A DNA stretch of 7,417 bases from assembly GCA_041946865.1 (NCBI GenBank), contig JBHGBF010000272.1, forward strand, positions 1-7,417, in the 5' to 3' direction. The stretch is from RPQK01 sp041946865 (GTDB lineage: Bacteria > Acidobacteriota > UBA6911 > RPQK01). The translations under genes and the position numbers were made by a program. The notes under the pieces were generated by a model. That model ran no database searches. It was not told the DNA's origin and worked only from the letters and a program-made list of their open reading frames with translations. The first letter of the stretch is position 1, and each line of letters starts with the position of its first letter. Positions 1 to 6,857 of this stretch are shown here, piece after piece.

Positions 1-90
1 GCATCGTCGGAAAAGATTCGCGCTATCATTCGGAACAAATCAACCCTGGCCGGTCAGCCGCCACGCATGGCGCGCCGCCTGGCATTCGGT

Positions 91-102
91 TAGAATGACG
101 GA
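91..102 (+). promoter_or_regulatory. Candidate -10 box just upstream of accD (possible leaderless start)
   Basis: TAGAAT at 91-96 matches the sigma-70 -10 consensus TATAAT at five of six bases. It is followed by six bases (GACGGA) and then the accD ATG at 103. A start site at the usual distance from a -10 would fall on or next to the A of that ATG, giving an mRNA with little or no leader. I see no good -35 at the expected spacing and no convincing Shine-Dalgarno before the ATG. The match is short and could be chance. Confidence 0.3.
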
Positions 103-954
103 ATGGCTTGGTTCAAAAGAGAGAGGACGCCACTCCAGATGCCACCGGAAGAGGAAAGACGCGTCAGAACCGAAGGTCTTTTTGCCAGGTGCGAGGACTG
201 TAAGAACATCATCTGGAAGAAGGAGCTGGAAAACAACTGGCAGGTCTGCCCGAAATGTGGTTTCCATTTCCGAATCAGCGCACGGCAGCGGCTGGCTCTC
301 CTTCTCGATGAGGGGACGTGCCGGGAATTTGACGGTCATCTCCGCTCAACGGATCCTCTCCAGTTCACCGACAAGAAGAATTATCCGGACCGTCTGGATC
401 AGGCTATTCAGACGACCGGCTTGAACGAAGCGGTCGTCAATGCTGAAGGCACCTTGGAAGGACACCCGGTAGTTTGCGCCGCGATGGAGTACACCTTCAT
501 TGGAGGAAGCATGGGCTCCGTGGTGGGCGAGAAAATCACGCGGGCCATCGAACGCTGTCTCGACACGAACCATTCGCTTATCGTAGTGGCTGCGAGCGGC
601 GGGGCCCGGATGATGGAAGGCGTCCTTTCCTTGATGCAGATGGCGAAAATCAGCGCGGCCCTTGGGCAGCTGCACGAGCGCCGTATTCCCTACGTTTCCA
701 TCCTGACGAACCCCACTACCGGAGGCGTAACTGCCAGCTTTGCCATGCTCGGAGACCTGAATATAGCTGAGCCTCGCGCTCTGATCGGATTTGCCGGGCC
801 TCGCGTCATCGAGCAGACCATCCGGCAGAAGCTCCCAGAGGGCTTCCAGCAGAGCGAGTTCCTGCTGGAGCACGGCATGCTCGATGCTGTGCTGGAGAGG
901 AAAGAGATCAGGCCGTTTGTGGCCGACTGGCTGTCGTTCGCGACCAGCCGATAG
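103..954 (+). CDS. accD: Acetyl-CoA carboxylase carboxyltransferase subunit beta
   Basis: This is AccD, the zinc-binding beta subunit of the cytoplasmic acetyl-CoA carboxylase carboxyltransferase. With AccA it moves the carboxyl group from carboxybiotin to acetyl-CoA to make malonyl-CoA, the first committed step of fatty acid synthesis. The 283-residue length is typical. The N-terminal four-cysteine zinc ribbon is visible (C30, C33, C49, C52), followed by a crotonase-type carboxyltransferase fold with SGGARMMEG at 165-173 and PTTGG at 204-208, which form the acyl-CoA and oxyanion site, and GFAGPRVIEQTI at 229-240. The ATG at 103 gives the usual MAWFK-like AccD N-terminus. No clear Shine-Dalgarno precedes it. 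folC starts one base after the TAG stop, as in the accD-folC pair of many bacteria. accA is not in the window, so the partner must be encoded elsewhere. Confidence 0.97.
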   Translation: MAWFKRERTPLQMPPEEERRVRTEGLFARCEDCKNIIWKKELENNWQVCPKCGFHFRISARQRLALLLDEGTCREFDGHLRSTDPLQFTDKKNYPDRLDQAIQTTGLNEAVVNAEGTLEGHPVVCAAMEYTFIGGSMGSVVGEKITRAIERCLDTNHSLIVVAASGGARMMEGVLSLMQMAKISAALGQLHERRIPYVSILTNPTTGGVTASFAMLGDLNIAEPRALIGFAGPRVIEQTIRQKLPEGFQQSEFLLEHGMLDAVLERKEIRPFVADWLSFATSR

Positions 955-955
955 T

Positions 956-2221
956 ATGGATTACGATGAATGCGTCAGGTATCTGGATCGGCTCGGCAAC
1001 GAAGTCCTGGCTATGCGTTTCGGGCTCGACACGATTCGCAGCTTGCTTGGCAGGCTCGGTAATTCGCAAAACAGCTTCCCTTCGGTCCTGGTTGCCGGGA
1101 CTAACGGAAAAGGCTCGGTTGCCAGCTTCCTCAGCAACATCCTGACTTGTGCCGGGTCTTGTACGGGCCTCTACCTTTCGCCGCACGTCGTCCGGCTGGA
1201 AGAGAGATTCCAGATTGACGGCCGGCTGATCAGCCGATCGGGCCTCGCCGCGTGCCTCTCCCGGGTCGCCGATGTCGTGGCTGAAACCCGCTCTCAGCCG
1301 ACTTACTTTGAGACCCTCACCGCCGCAGCCTTTCTGTATTTCGCACAATCCGGCGTCGACCTGGCGGTGCTGGAGGTGGGGATGGGAGGCCGGTTGGACA
1401 GCACCAACGTCGTGGACCCTCTGCTGTCGGTCATCACGCCGATCGGCATCGACCATCAGCAGCAACTCGGGTCCACGATAGAAGAGATCGCCGGTGAAAA
1501 GGCCGGCATCATTCACCCGTCCCGTCCCGTCCTCACGGCGCCGCAGCTCCCGGAGGCCTACCGTGTGATTCGCCGGCGGGCCGAGGAGCTCCAGGCGCCC
1601 TTTTACGAGCTTCAGGAAGACGAGATCAGCAAGCGGAGTGCAGGGGCCGGCCGGTGGACCTTGACCTACCACGGAATAACAGCCACCCCTCGCCTTCTGG
1701 GACGGCATCAGGTAGCGAACGCGGCGTTGGCCGCTCGCGCGGCGGAGTTGCTGGCGCCTCGATTTAGCGTGACTTTGCCGGCCCTGGCTCGAGGAATCGA
1801 GCAAACCGAAATTCCGGGCCGGATCCAGCGAATCAGCGACCGGCCCCTGGTTTTCGTGGACGGAGGGCATAATCACCAGGCGGCGGTGAACCTGGTGAGG
1901 TTCGTGGAGACGGAGACGCCCAGGCCGAGAGCACTGGTCTTTTCAATGATGCGCGACAAGAACATTCGAGAAGTTGCGGAGGTGTTGCGTCCAGCTTTCG
2001 ACCGAATCTTCGTCACGCCGATGGGATCAGCGCGGGCGGCGTCCCGGGCGCAGCTCTTGGAAGCCTTTCCCCAGGCCACACCTGTCGATCTCCTTCCGGA
2101 TGCGCTTCAGCAGGCAAAACACTCGGCCAGCACGATTGTGGTATTTGGATCTTTCTATCTGGCCGGGGAAGTGCTGCGAGCGGTTCACTCGCAAGAGGCC
2201 GGCCCATTCACGCGGCGCTGA
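956..2221 (+). CDS. folC: Folylpolyglutamate synthase / dihydrofolate synthase (FolC)
   Basis: FolC is a Mur-ligase-family enzyme that adds glutamate to folates with ATP. Many bacterial members also join dihydropteroate to the first glutamate. The 421-residue protein has the full set of family motifs: P-loop VAGTNGKGS at 46-54, YFETLTAAAF at 117-126, EVGMGGRLDSTN at 140-151, DH at 166-167, EKAGI at 181-185 (the lysine carbamylated in characterised homologues), GRHQVANAALA at 249-259, and DGGHN at 302-306 in the C-terminal glutamate-binding domain. I chose the ATG at 956, one base after the accD stop. A longer in-frame extension back to 791 lies inside accD and reads as low-complexity Ser/Arg, so it is not real. 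There is no Shine-Dalgarno, so re-initiation after accD translation is likely. Whether it has dihydrofolate synthase activity as well cannot be told from these motifs. Confidence 0.96.
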   Translation: MDYDECVRYLDRLGNEVLAMRFGLDTIRSLLGRLGNSQNSFPSVLVAGTNGKGSVASFLSNILTCAGSCTGLYLSPHVVRLEERFQIDGRLISRSGLAACLSRVADVVAETRSQPTYFETLTAAAFLYFAQSGVDLAVLEVGMGGRLDSTNVVDPLLSVITPIGIDHQQQLGSTIEEIAGEKAGIIHPSRPVLTAPQLPEAYRVIRRRAEELQAPFYELQEDEISKRSAGAGRWTLTYHGITATPRLLGRHQVANAALAARAAELLAPRFSVTLPALARGIEQTEIPGRIQRISDRPLVFVDGGHNHQAAVNLVRFVETETPRPRALVFSMMRDKNIREVAEVLRPAFDRIFVTPMGSARAASRAQLLEAFPQATPVDLLPDALQQAKHSASTIVVFGSFYLAGEVLRAVHSQEAGPFTRR

Positions 2222-2233
2222 GCGGGGCTTTTT
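2202..2233 (+). terminator. Weak candidate intrinsic terminator after folC
   Basis: GCCC (2202-2205) can pair with GGGC (2225-2228), and CGC (2211-2213) with GCG (2222-2224), leaving a five-base bulge. Five T residues follow directly at 2229-2233. The arrangement overlaps the folC stop codon and fits the plus strand only. The stem is short and interrupted, so a working terminator is uncertain. The minus strand shows no T-run to end the opposing operon. Confidence 0.3.
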
Positions 2234-2244
2234 CTGTAAAGGGC

Positions 2245-2766
2245 TCACTCAATCTCAAACAGCAGATCACCCGGCTTCACGATACTTCCCGGCCCGATAT
2301 GGCAATGTTTGACGGTCCCTGCCTTGGGTGACTTGACCTGGTTGAGCATCTTCATGGCTTCGATGGTCGCCAAAGGCTCTTTGGCCGCCACCGGTTCCCC
2401 GGCCTTCTTGCTGATTGTCACGACTTTTCCTGTCATTTCGGCCCGGATGAAGCTCTGATCGATAGGATGGTCGGCGCCCGGCAATGCGTGAATGTCCTTC
2501 GGGTTGGCGATCGAAAGCCGATAATTCCGGTTGTTCCAGTCGATGAGCAGCTGGCTGTCATACTGGGAGATGATCAGATCCTGGACCTTGCCGTTTATCC
2601 TGAGCGTCCATCGAGAGGCGATCCGGCTGATGATCTCCACGCGAAACCGTTTCTGAGGGCCATTGCCCCTGGTTACCCGGCATTCATACTCAGACCTGGA
2701 GCCTGAGGTCAGCGAGACCTCGATTTCGTACGCTTCTCCCTTGTAAGTGCCGCGTAGCGTCAGCAT
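2245..2766 (-). CDS. Biotin carboxyl carrier protein of an acyl-CoA carboxylase (BT-like plus biotinyl domain)
   Basis: This 173-residue protein carries the biotin that shuttles carboxyl groups between the biotin carboxylase and the carboxyltransferase encoded upstream. The C-terminal biotinyl domain (about 106-173) contains the biotinylation motif EAMKM at 136-140, with K139 as the acceptor lysine. Residues about 1-90 are beta-rich and resemble the BT (subunit-contact) domain that precedes the biotinyl domain in propionyl-CoA carboxylase alpha chains. There is no Ala/Pro-rich linker like that of classical AccB. The usual (A/S)PMPG entry motif reads AEMTG at 109-113. I chose the ATG at 2766: GGTGA, overlapping the biotin carboxylase stop, sits seven bases upstream as a ribosome site, giving a tight coupled arrangement. 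An in-frame start at 2841 would overlap the preceding gene by 68 bases and is less likely. The BT assignment is by resemblance only. Confidence 0.9.
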   Translation of the reverse strand: MLTLRGTYKGEAYEIEVSLTSGSRSEYECRVTRGNGPQKRFRVEIISRIASRWTLRINGKVQDLIISQYDSQLLIDWNNRNYRLSIANPKDIHALPGADHPIDQSFIRAEMTGKVVTISKKAGEPVAAKEPLATIEAMKMLNQVKSPKAGTVKHCHIGPGSIVKPGDLLFEIE

Positions 2767-2773
2767 CGGGTTT

Positions 2774-4276
2774 TCACCACTTGCGCCAGTAAAAGTCCGG
2801 ACGTGCCGCGAGCTTCCATCGACTGCCGTCTTTCCGGCCACGCGCTGGCGCGCGCTTTTTGCCGCTCAGCAGGTGTTCAAGCGCTGCACCGGCAAAGGGG
2901 ACGGAGGCGTCGTCGGCCGCGTCCTCATCGAAGAGATGATGTTCCTCCAGGAAAGCAGTGTGCAGCTTACCCCGGCGAAAATCGGGGTGGGATATTAACC
3001 GCCGAAGGAATGATACCGTGGTCGGTATGCCTCCCACCCGGTACTCGCCCAGCGCCCGCAGGATGCGACGGATCGCCTCCTCGCGGTCATTGCCGTAAGC
3101 GATGAGCTTGGAGACCAGGGGATCGTAGTGCACGGGAATCACATAGCCACAATAAAGGGCGCTGTCGTTCCGTATGCCAGGCCCTGCCGGCTCTGCCAGC
3201 TCTGTGACCGTTCCGGGCGAGGGCAGGAAGTCATTTGCCGGATCCTCGGCATAGATCCGGCATTCGAGGGCTGCTCCGCGCAAGCACACGTCTTCCTGCC
3301 GCCAGCCCAGCCTCTCCCCTGCTGCAATCCTGATTTGCTCGCACACGATGTCGGTATTCGTGACCAGCTCCGTAACCGGGTGTTCCACCTGCAGCCGGGT
3401 GTTCATTTCCAGGAAATAGAAAGAGTCCGGATTATCGGATTCCACCAGGAACTCGACGGTCCCCGCATTGTGGTAGCCGACACTCGCGGCAACAGCCAGG
3501 GCTGCCTGCCCGAGCCTTTGCCGCAGACTCTCGCTCTGCAACGAGGAGGGGCATTCCTCGACGATCTTCTGATAGCGCCGCTGGACCGAGCACTCGCGCT
3601 CGCCCAGATGAACCAGGTTCCCGTGATGATCACCCACAATCTGGATCTCAATGTGGCGTGGCCGTTCAAGTTTTCGTTCCAGGTAGACAGCCGGATCGCC
3701 GAAAGCCGCCTCCGCTTCCTGGGCCGCGGAGCTCAAGACGGTCCGAAGCTCCTCGGTGTCGCGGGCAATCCGCATTCCTTTCCCGCCGCCTCCGGCATCT
3801 GCCTTGACGAAAAGCGGGAAGCCGAGAACCGCCGCGGCTGTCAACGCTTCTTCGGGCGAACGAACCGGCGAGCGAGTGCCGGGAACTACCGGGACTCCGG
3901 CCTTTTCGGCGGCTGCCCGGCTCGAAACCTTCTTCGCCATTGTTTCCATGGCGTCGGGCGAGGGCCCAATGAAACGAATCCCGGATTCTTCACAAGCCCT
4001 GGCAAGCGGCTCACTTTCCGCAAGGAATCCGTAGCCGGGATGAAGCGCTTCCGCCTGAGTCTTGCGCGCCGCCTCAATCAACTTGTCGATGGCTAGATAG
4101 CTCTCCGCCGAGCTTGCTCCGCCAATCGCCACGGCCTCATCGGCCAGCTTGACGTGAAGGGCGTCTCTATCGACGTCGGAGTACACGACTACCGGAGCGA
4201 CTCCAAGGTCGCGGCACGCTCGGATGACGCGGACCGCGATTTCGCCCCGATTGGCAATGAGGATCTTCTTGAACAT
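2774..4276 (-). CDS. accC: Biotin carboxylase subunit of an acyl-CoA carboxylase
   Basis: This cytoplasmic ATP-grasp enzyme carboxylates protein-bound biotin using ATP and bicarbonate. The N-terminus MFKKILIANRGEIAVR is the classic biotin carboxylase start. Other landmarks in order are K116, HPGYGFLAE at 79-87, K158 and the glycine-rich ATP loop GGGGKGMR at 162-169, RHIE at 207-210, EFL at 275-277, the metal and catalytic block FLEMNTRLQVEHP at 288-300 (E290, R294, E298), and ECRIYAEDP at 338-346. All key residues appear intact. At 500 residues it is about 50 longer than E. coli AccC. The excess is a C-terminal tail (about 455-500) with an acidic patch then a basic stretch, and it ends before any biotinyl domain. 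I chose the ATG at 4276 (GAGGA just upstream). An ATG at 4315 or a TTG at 4330 would add a non-conserved N-terminus. It lies 57 bases after the carboxyltransferase stop and seven bases before the carrier gene. Confidence 0.95.
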   Translation of the reverse strand: MFKKILIANRGEIAVRVIRACRDLGVAPVVVYSDVDRDALHVKLADEAVAIGGASSAESYLAIDKLIEAARKTQAEALHPGYGFLAESEPLARACEESGIRFIGPSPDAMETMAKKVSSRAAAEKAGVPVVPGTRSPVRSPEEALTAAAVLGFPLFVKADAGGGGKGMRIARDTEELRTVLSSAAQEAEAAFGDPAVYLERKLERPRHIEIQIVGDHHGNLVHLGERECSVQRRYQKIVEECPSSLQSESLRQRLGQAALAVAASVGYHNAGTVEFLVESDNPDSFYFLEMNTRLQVEHPVTELVTNTDIVCEQIRIAAGERLGWRQEDVCLRGAALECRIYAEDPANDFLPSPGTVTELAEPAGPGIRNDSALYCGYVIPVHYDPLVSKLIAYGNDREEAIRRILRALGEYRVGGIPTTVSFLRRLISHPDFRRGKLHTAFLEEHHLFDEDAADDASVPFAGAALEHLLSGKKRAPARGRKDGSRWKLAARPDFYWRKW

Positions 4277-4333
4277 GTTCCTCGAGCCAGCCTTCCCGCC
4301 GCGCGGGCCTCTCATGAAGCTGCCGCTCAATCC

Positions 4334-5887
4334 TCACAACGGTATATTCCCGTGCTTGCGCGGCGGATTCGTGTCGCGCTTGTTCGCGCACATCTCCAGC
4401 GCGCGAATCAACTTCGGGCGCGTATGACTCGGTTCGATCACCTTGTCGACGTAGCCACGCTCGGCCGCCACGTAAGGATTAGCCAGCTTCTCCCGAAATT
4501 CAGCGACGCGCGCCTTCTTTAACTCTTCTCGATCCTCGCCCGCCTGCTGGAGTTGCTTGCCGTACAGGATCTCTACGGCGCCTTCCGGCCCCATGACGGC
4601 GATCTCCGCTGTCGGGAAGGCGAGGTTGATGTCCGCCCGTATGTGCTTTGACGCCATGACGCAATAGGCGCCTCCGTAAGCCTTCCGCGTGATGACGGTA
4701 AGCTTCGGGACCGTCGCTTCAGCAAAAGCGAACAGGAGTTTGGCTCCGTGGCGGATGATCCCGCCGTGCTCCTGGCTCACTCCGGGCAGAAATCCCGGCA
4801 CATCTTCAAAGACGACGAGCGGAATGTTGAAGGCGTCGCAAAAACGCACAAACCGGGCGCCTTTGACGGAGGAATCGATATCCAGCGTGCCGGCCAAGAC
4901 GGAGGGCTGATTGGCTACCACTCCGATCGGGTGTCCGGCCAGGCGCGCAAAGCCGATGACGAGGTTACGAGCGAAAAGCGGCTGAACCTCGAGAAAATCC
5001 CGGTCGTCGACCACGCCATAGATCACCTCTTTCATGTCATACGGGAGGTTGGGGTCGGCCGGTATCAGGGTATTCAGTGCCGGTTCCAACCTGTCAGGGC
5101 TGTCGGAAGGCTCCTCCCAGGGCGGATCTTCCGTGTTGTTGGAGGGAAGAAACGTCAGCAGACGACGGATTGCGGCCAGGCATTCCTGGTCGTTCGCAGC
5201 GGCGAAATGAGCCACGCCGCTGACCTTGCTGTGGGCTTCGGTCCCTCCCAGCTGCGCCTGGGTCACGTCCTCGCCGGTCACGGTCTTGATGACGTTCGGT
5301 CCCGTGATGAACATGTAGCTGGTGTCGCGCACCATGAAAATGAAGTCCGTGATCGCGGGTGAATAAACGGCGCCGCCGGCGCAGGGCCCCATGATGGCTG
5401 AAATCTGAGGAATGACACCGCTGGCCAAGGTATTTCTCAGGAAAATGTCCGCGTAGCCGGCCAGGCTCACCACGCCTTCCTGAATCCTCGCGCCGCCGCT
5501 GTCGTTGAGACCGATGACCGGCGCGCCGTTCTTCATAGCCAGATCCATGATTTTGCAGATTTTCTCCGCATAAGTTTCAGACAGGCTTCCGCCGAAAACG
5601 GTAAAGTCCTGCGAGAAGACGAAGACCAGGCGGCCATGGATTTTCCCGTAGCCTGTGACGACACCGTCCCCGGGAATCCGTTTCTGGCTCATGCCGAAAT
5701 CCGTGCACCGATGAACCACAAACCGGTCCAGTTCTTCAAAAGTTCCCTCGTCGAGAAGAAAGTCCAAGCGTTCTCGAGCCGTGAGCTTTCCCGCCCGGTG
5801 CTGGCGCTCGATTCGTTCGGCCCCTCCTCCCGCCTCGGCTGCCGTGTCGCGTCGCCTCAACTCTGCCAGCTTTTCATCGATGTTCAT
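4334..5887 (-). CDS. Acyl-CoA carboxylase beta chain (propionyl-CoA carboxylase beta / MmdA family carboxyltransferase)
   Basis: This 517-residue carboxyltransferase transfers the carboxyl group from carboxybiotin to an acyl-CoA, most likely propionyl- or acetyl-CoA. It has the two crotonase-like halves of the family. The N half has FGGSLSETYAEKI at 98-110, SGGARIQEG at 130-138 and CAGGAVYSPAITDF at 169-182. The C half has PGFLPGVSQEHGGIIRHGAK at 364-383, AYGGAYCVM at 403-411 and AEIAVMGPEGAVEIL at 427-441. It ends in the signature KHGNIPL. The family includes PccB, the MmdA alpha subunit of decarboxylases and the transcarboxylase 12S subunit. An adjacent biotin carboxylase, and no membrane subunit in sight, favours a carboxylase over a sodium-pumping decarboxylase. 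I chose the ATG at 5887, giving the family-like start MNIDEKL. The longer open frame to 6067 crosses the divergent promoter region and the next gene. There is no strong Shine-Dalgarno. It is the first gene of the minus-strand operon. Confidence 0.95.
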   Translation of the reverse strand: MNIDEKLAELRRRDTAAEAGGGAERIERQHRAGKLTARERLDFLLDEGTFEELDRFVVHRCTDFGMSQKRIPGDGVVTGYGKIHGRLVFVFSQDFTVFGGSLSETYAEKICKIMDLAMKNGAPVIGLNDSGGARIQEGVVSLAGYADIFLRNTLASGVIPQISAIMGPCAGGAVYSPAITDFIFMVRDTSYMFITGPNVIKTVTGEDVTQAQLGGTEAHSKVSGVAHFAAANDQECLAAIRRLLTFLPSNNTEDPPWEEPSDSPDRLEPALNTLIPADPNLPYDMKEVIYGVVDDRDFLEVQPLFARNLVIGFARLAGHPIGVVANQPSVLAGTLDIDSSVKGARFVRFCDAFNIPLVVFEDVPGFLPGVSQEHGGIIRHGAKLLFAFAEATVPKLTVITRKAYGGAYCVMASKHIRADINLAFPTAEIAVMGPEGAVEILYGKQLQQAGEDREELKKARVAEFREKLANPYVAAERGYVDKVIEPSHTRPKLIRALEMCANKRDTNPPRKHGNIPL

Positions 5888-5985
5888 GATTTGTAAGGTT
5901 TTTCTACCACGGCGGGGAAGGGCAGTACAAATCGGGAGACTGGTTGCCCTATATCTCCGGTCCGGTTTGGATAAACAATAGAAGC
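5888..5985. promoter_or_regulatory. Divergent intergenic region, carboxylase operon / DUF1080 gene
   Basis: These 98 bases separate two outward-facing genes and must hold the start signals of the carboxylase operon (minus) and probably of the DUF1080 gene (plus). They are more AT-rich than the flanking genes. I could not find a well-spaced -35/-10 pair on either strand: TTGTTT with TATAGG on the minus strand is the nearest match, with a 19-base spacer and poor boxes. No clear inverted-repeat operator is visible. Confidence 0.4.
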
Positions 5986-6822
5986 ATGCGAAAAGCGCTA
6001 GTCGTTCTCTGCGCATTCTTGTCGGTGGCAATCGCGGCCGCCGGCGAGCCTGCTGCCAGGCAGCCAACCGCCCCGCTCGCCCTGTTCAACGGACGGAATC
6101 TCGACGGCTTTTACACGTACCTGAAGACCAGCCGGTTTGAAGATCCCAAACAGGTCTTCACCGTAAAGAACGGCGAGATTCGGATCTCGGGCGAAGAGTG
6201 GGGTGCAATCACCACCCGGGAGGCGTTTCGCGATTACCATCTGATCGTGGAGTGGAAGTGGGGAGGTGAGACTTTTGCACCCCGCAAGCAATCGGCTCGG
6301 GACAGCGGTATCCTGGTTCACGGAGTGGGCGCGGACGGCGCGGCCGGCGGCTGCTGGCTGGAGTCGATCGAACACCAGATCATCGAGGGTGGGTGCGGGG
6401 ATCTGATAATCGTGGCCGGCGCCAACCGGCCTTCCCTGACCGCTGAAACCCGGTCCGAGGGCCGTCAGCTTTACTGGCATCCGGGTGGTACCCGCGTGAC
6501 TCGAAACGAAGGCCGAATCAACTGGTACGGGCGTGATCCGCAATGGAAAGACGTTCTGGGCTTCCGGGGCCTCAGGGAAGTTGAAAAACACGCCGGCGAG
6601 TGGAACCGGTCGGAAGTCATCTGCGACGGCGATACCGTGACGAACATCGTCAATGGCGTCGTGGTCAATCGCGCGACCAATTCATCTCATGCGGCCGGCA
6701 AAATCCAGATCCAATCGGAAGGTGCGGAGATCCTGGTGCGCCTCATCGAATTGCGGCCAGTAGACAAGGCGGCATTGAAGCGACTCCTGCAGTCGGCGCC
6801 CGCCCTGTCACTCGTCATGTAA
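5986..6822 (+). CDS. Secreted DUF1080 (3-keto-disaccharide hydrolase-like) protein
   Basis: This 278-residue protein belongs to the DUF1080 family (PF06439), a concanavalin-like beta-sandwich linked to carbohydrate breakdown, some members of which hydrolyse 3-keto-disaccharides. A signal peptide is visible: MRKA, a hydrophobic core at about 4-18, and a likely cleavage after AAA near residue 19, so it is probably exported. Family motifs follow in order: LFNGRNLDGF at 33-42, RDSGILVH at 105-112, QIIEGG at 131-136, EWNRSEVICDGD at 205-216, and the closing strand segment GKIQIQSEGAEILVRLIELRP at 238-258. Length fits one domain. Two cysteines (C123, C137) lie 14 residues apart and could form a disulfide after export. 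I chose the ATG at 5986 because it gives the signal peptide. The Shine-Dalgarno is weak. The real substrate is unknown, and no oxidoreductase partner is adjacent. Confidence 0.92.
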   Translation: MRKALVVLCAFLSVAIAAAGEPAARQPTAPLALFNGRNLDGFYTYLKTSRFEDPKQVFTVKNGEIRISGEEWGAITTREAFRDYHLIVEWKWGGETFAPRKQSARDSGILVHGVGADGAAGGCWLESIEHQIIEGGCGDLIIVAGANRPSLTAETRSEGRQLYWHPGGTRVTRNEGRINWYGRDPQWKDVLGFRGLREVEKHAGEWNRSEVICDGDTVTNIVNGVVVNRATNSSHAAGKIQIQSEGAEILVRLIELRPVDKAALKRLLQSAPALSLVM

Positions 6823-6857
6823 CTGGGGGCGCGACTACGGGCCCGGAGCAGAATGAC

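Noticed and set aside
1..93. Open plus-strand frame from position 1 to a TAG at 91-93, possibly the end of an upstream gene
   Set aside because: It is only about 30 codons, other frames are also open there, and the peptide matches no family I know. It could be a real C-terminus, but the window cannot decide.
908..1876. Long (322-codon) open frame on the minus strand inside folC
   Set aside because: It lies opposite a clear FolC, has no recognisable motifs and is rich in Arg/Gly/Gln, as expected for an antisense frame in GC-rich coding DNA.
3128..4096. Long (322-codon) open frame on the plus strand opposite the biotin carboxylase gene
   Set aside because: The opposite strand encodes a complete biotin carboxylase with all catalytic residues. 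The plus frame shows no family features and is a shadow.
4334..5887. Sodium-pumping methylmalonyl-CoA decarboxylase alpha subunit (MmdA) as the role of the beta chain
   Set aside because: The family is shared, but the operon has a biotin carboxylase and no membrane beta subunit or small delta/gamma subunits, so a carboxylase is the better reading.
5888..5985. Specific promoter boxes for the carboxylase operon and the DUF1080 gene
   Set aside because: The best pairs have at most three or four matching bases per box and poor spacing, so I list only the region and not exact boxes.
6823..6857. Palindrome CGGGCCCG at 6838-6845 between the DUF1080 gene and rpiB as a terminator
   Set aside because: It is a bare eight-base palindrome with no loop and no T-run on either strand.
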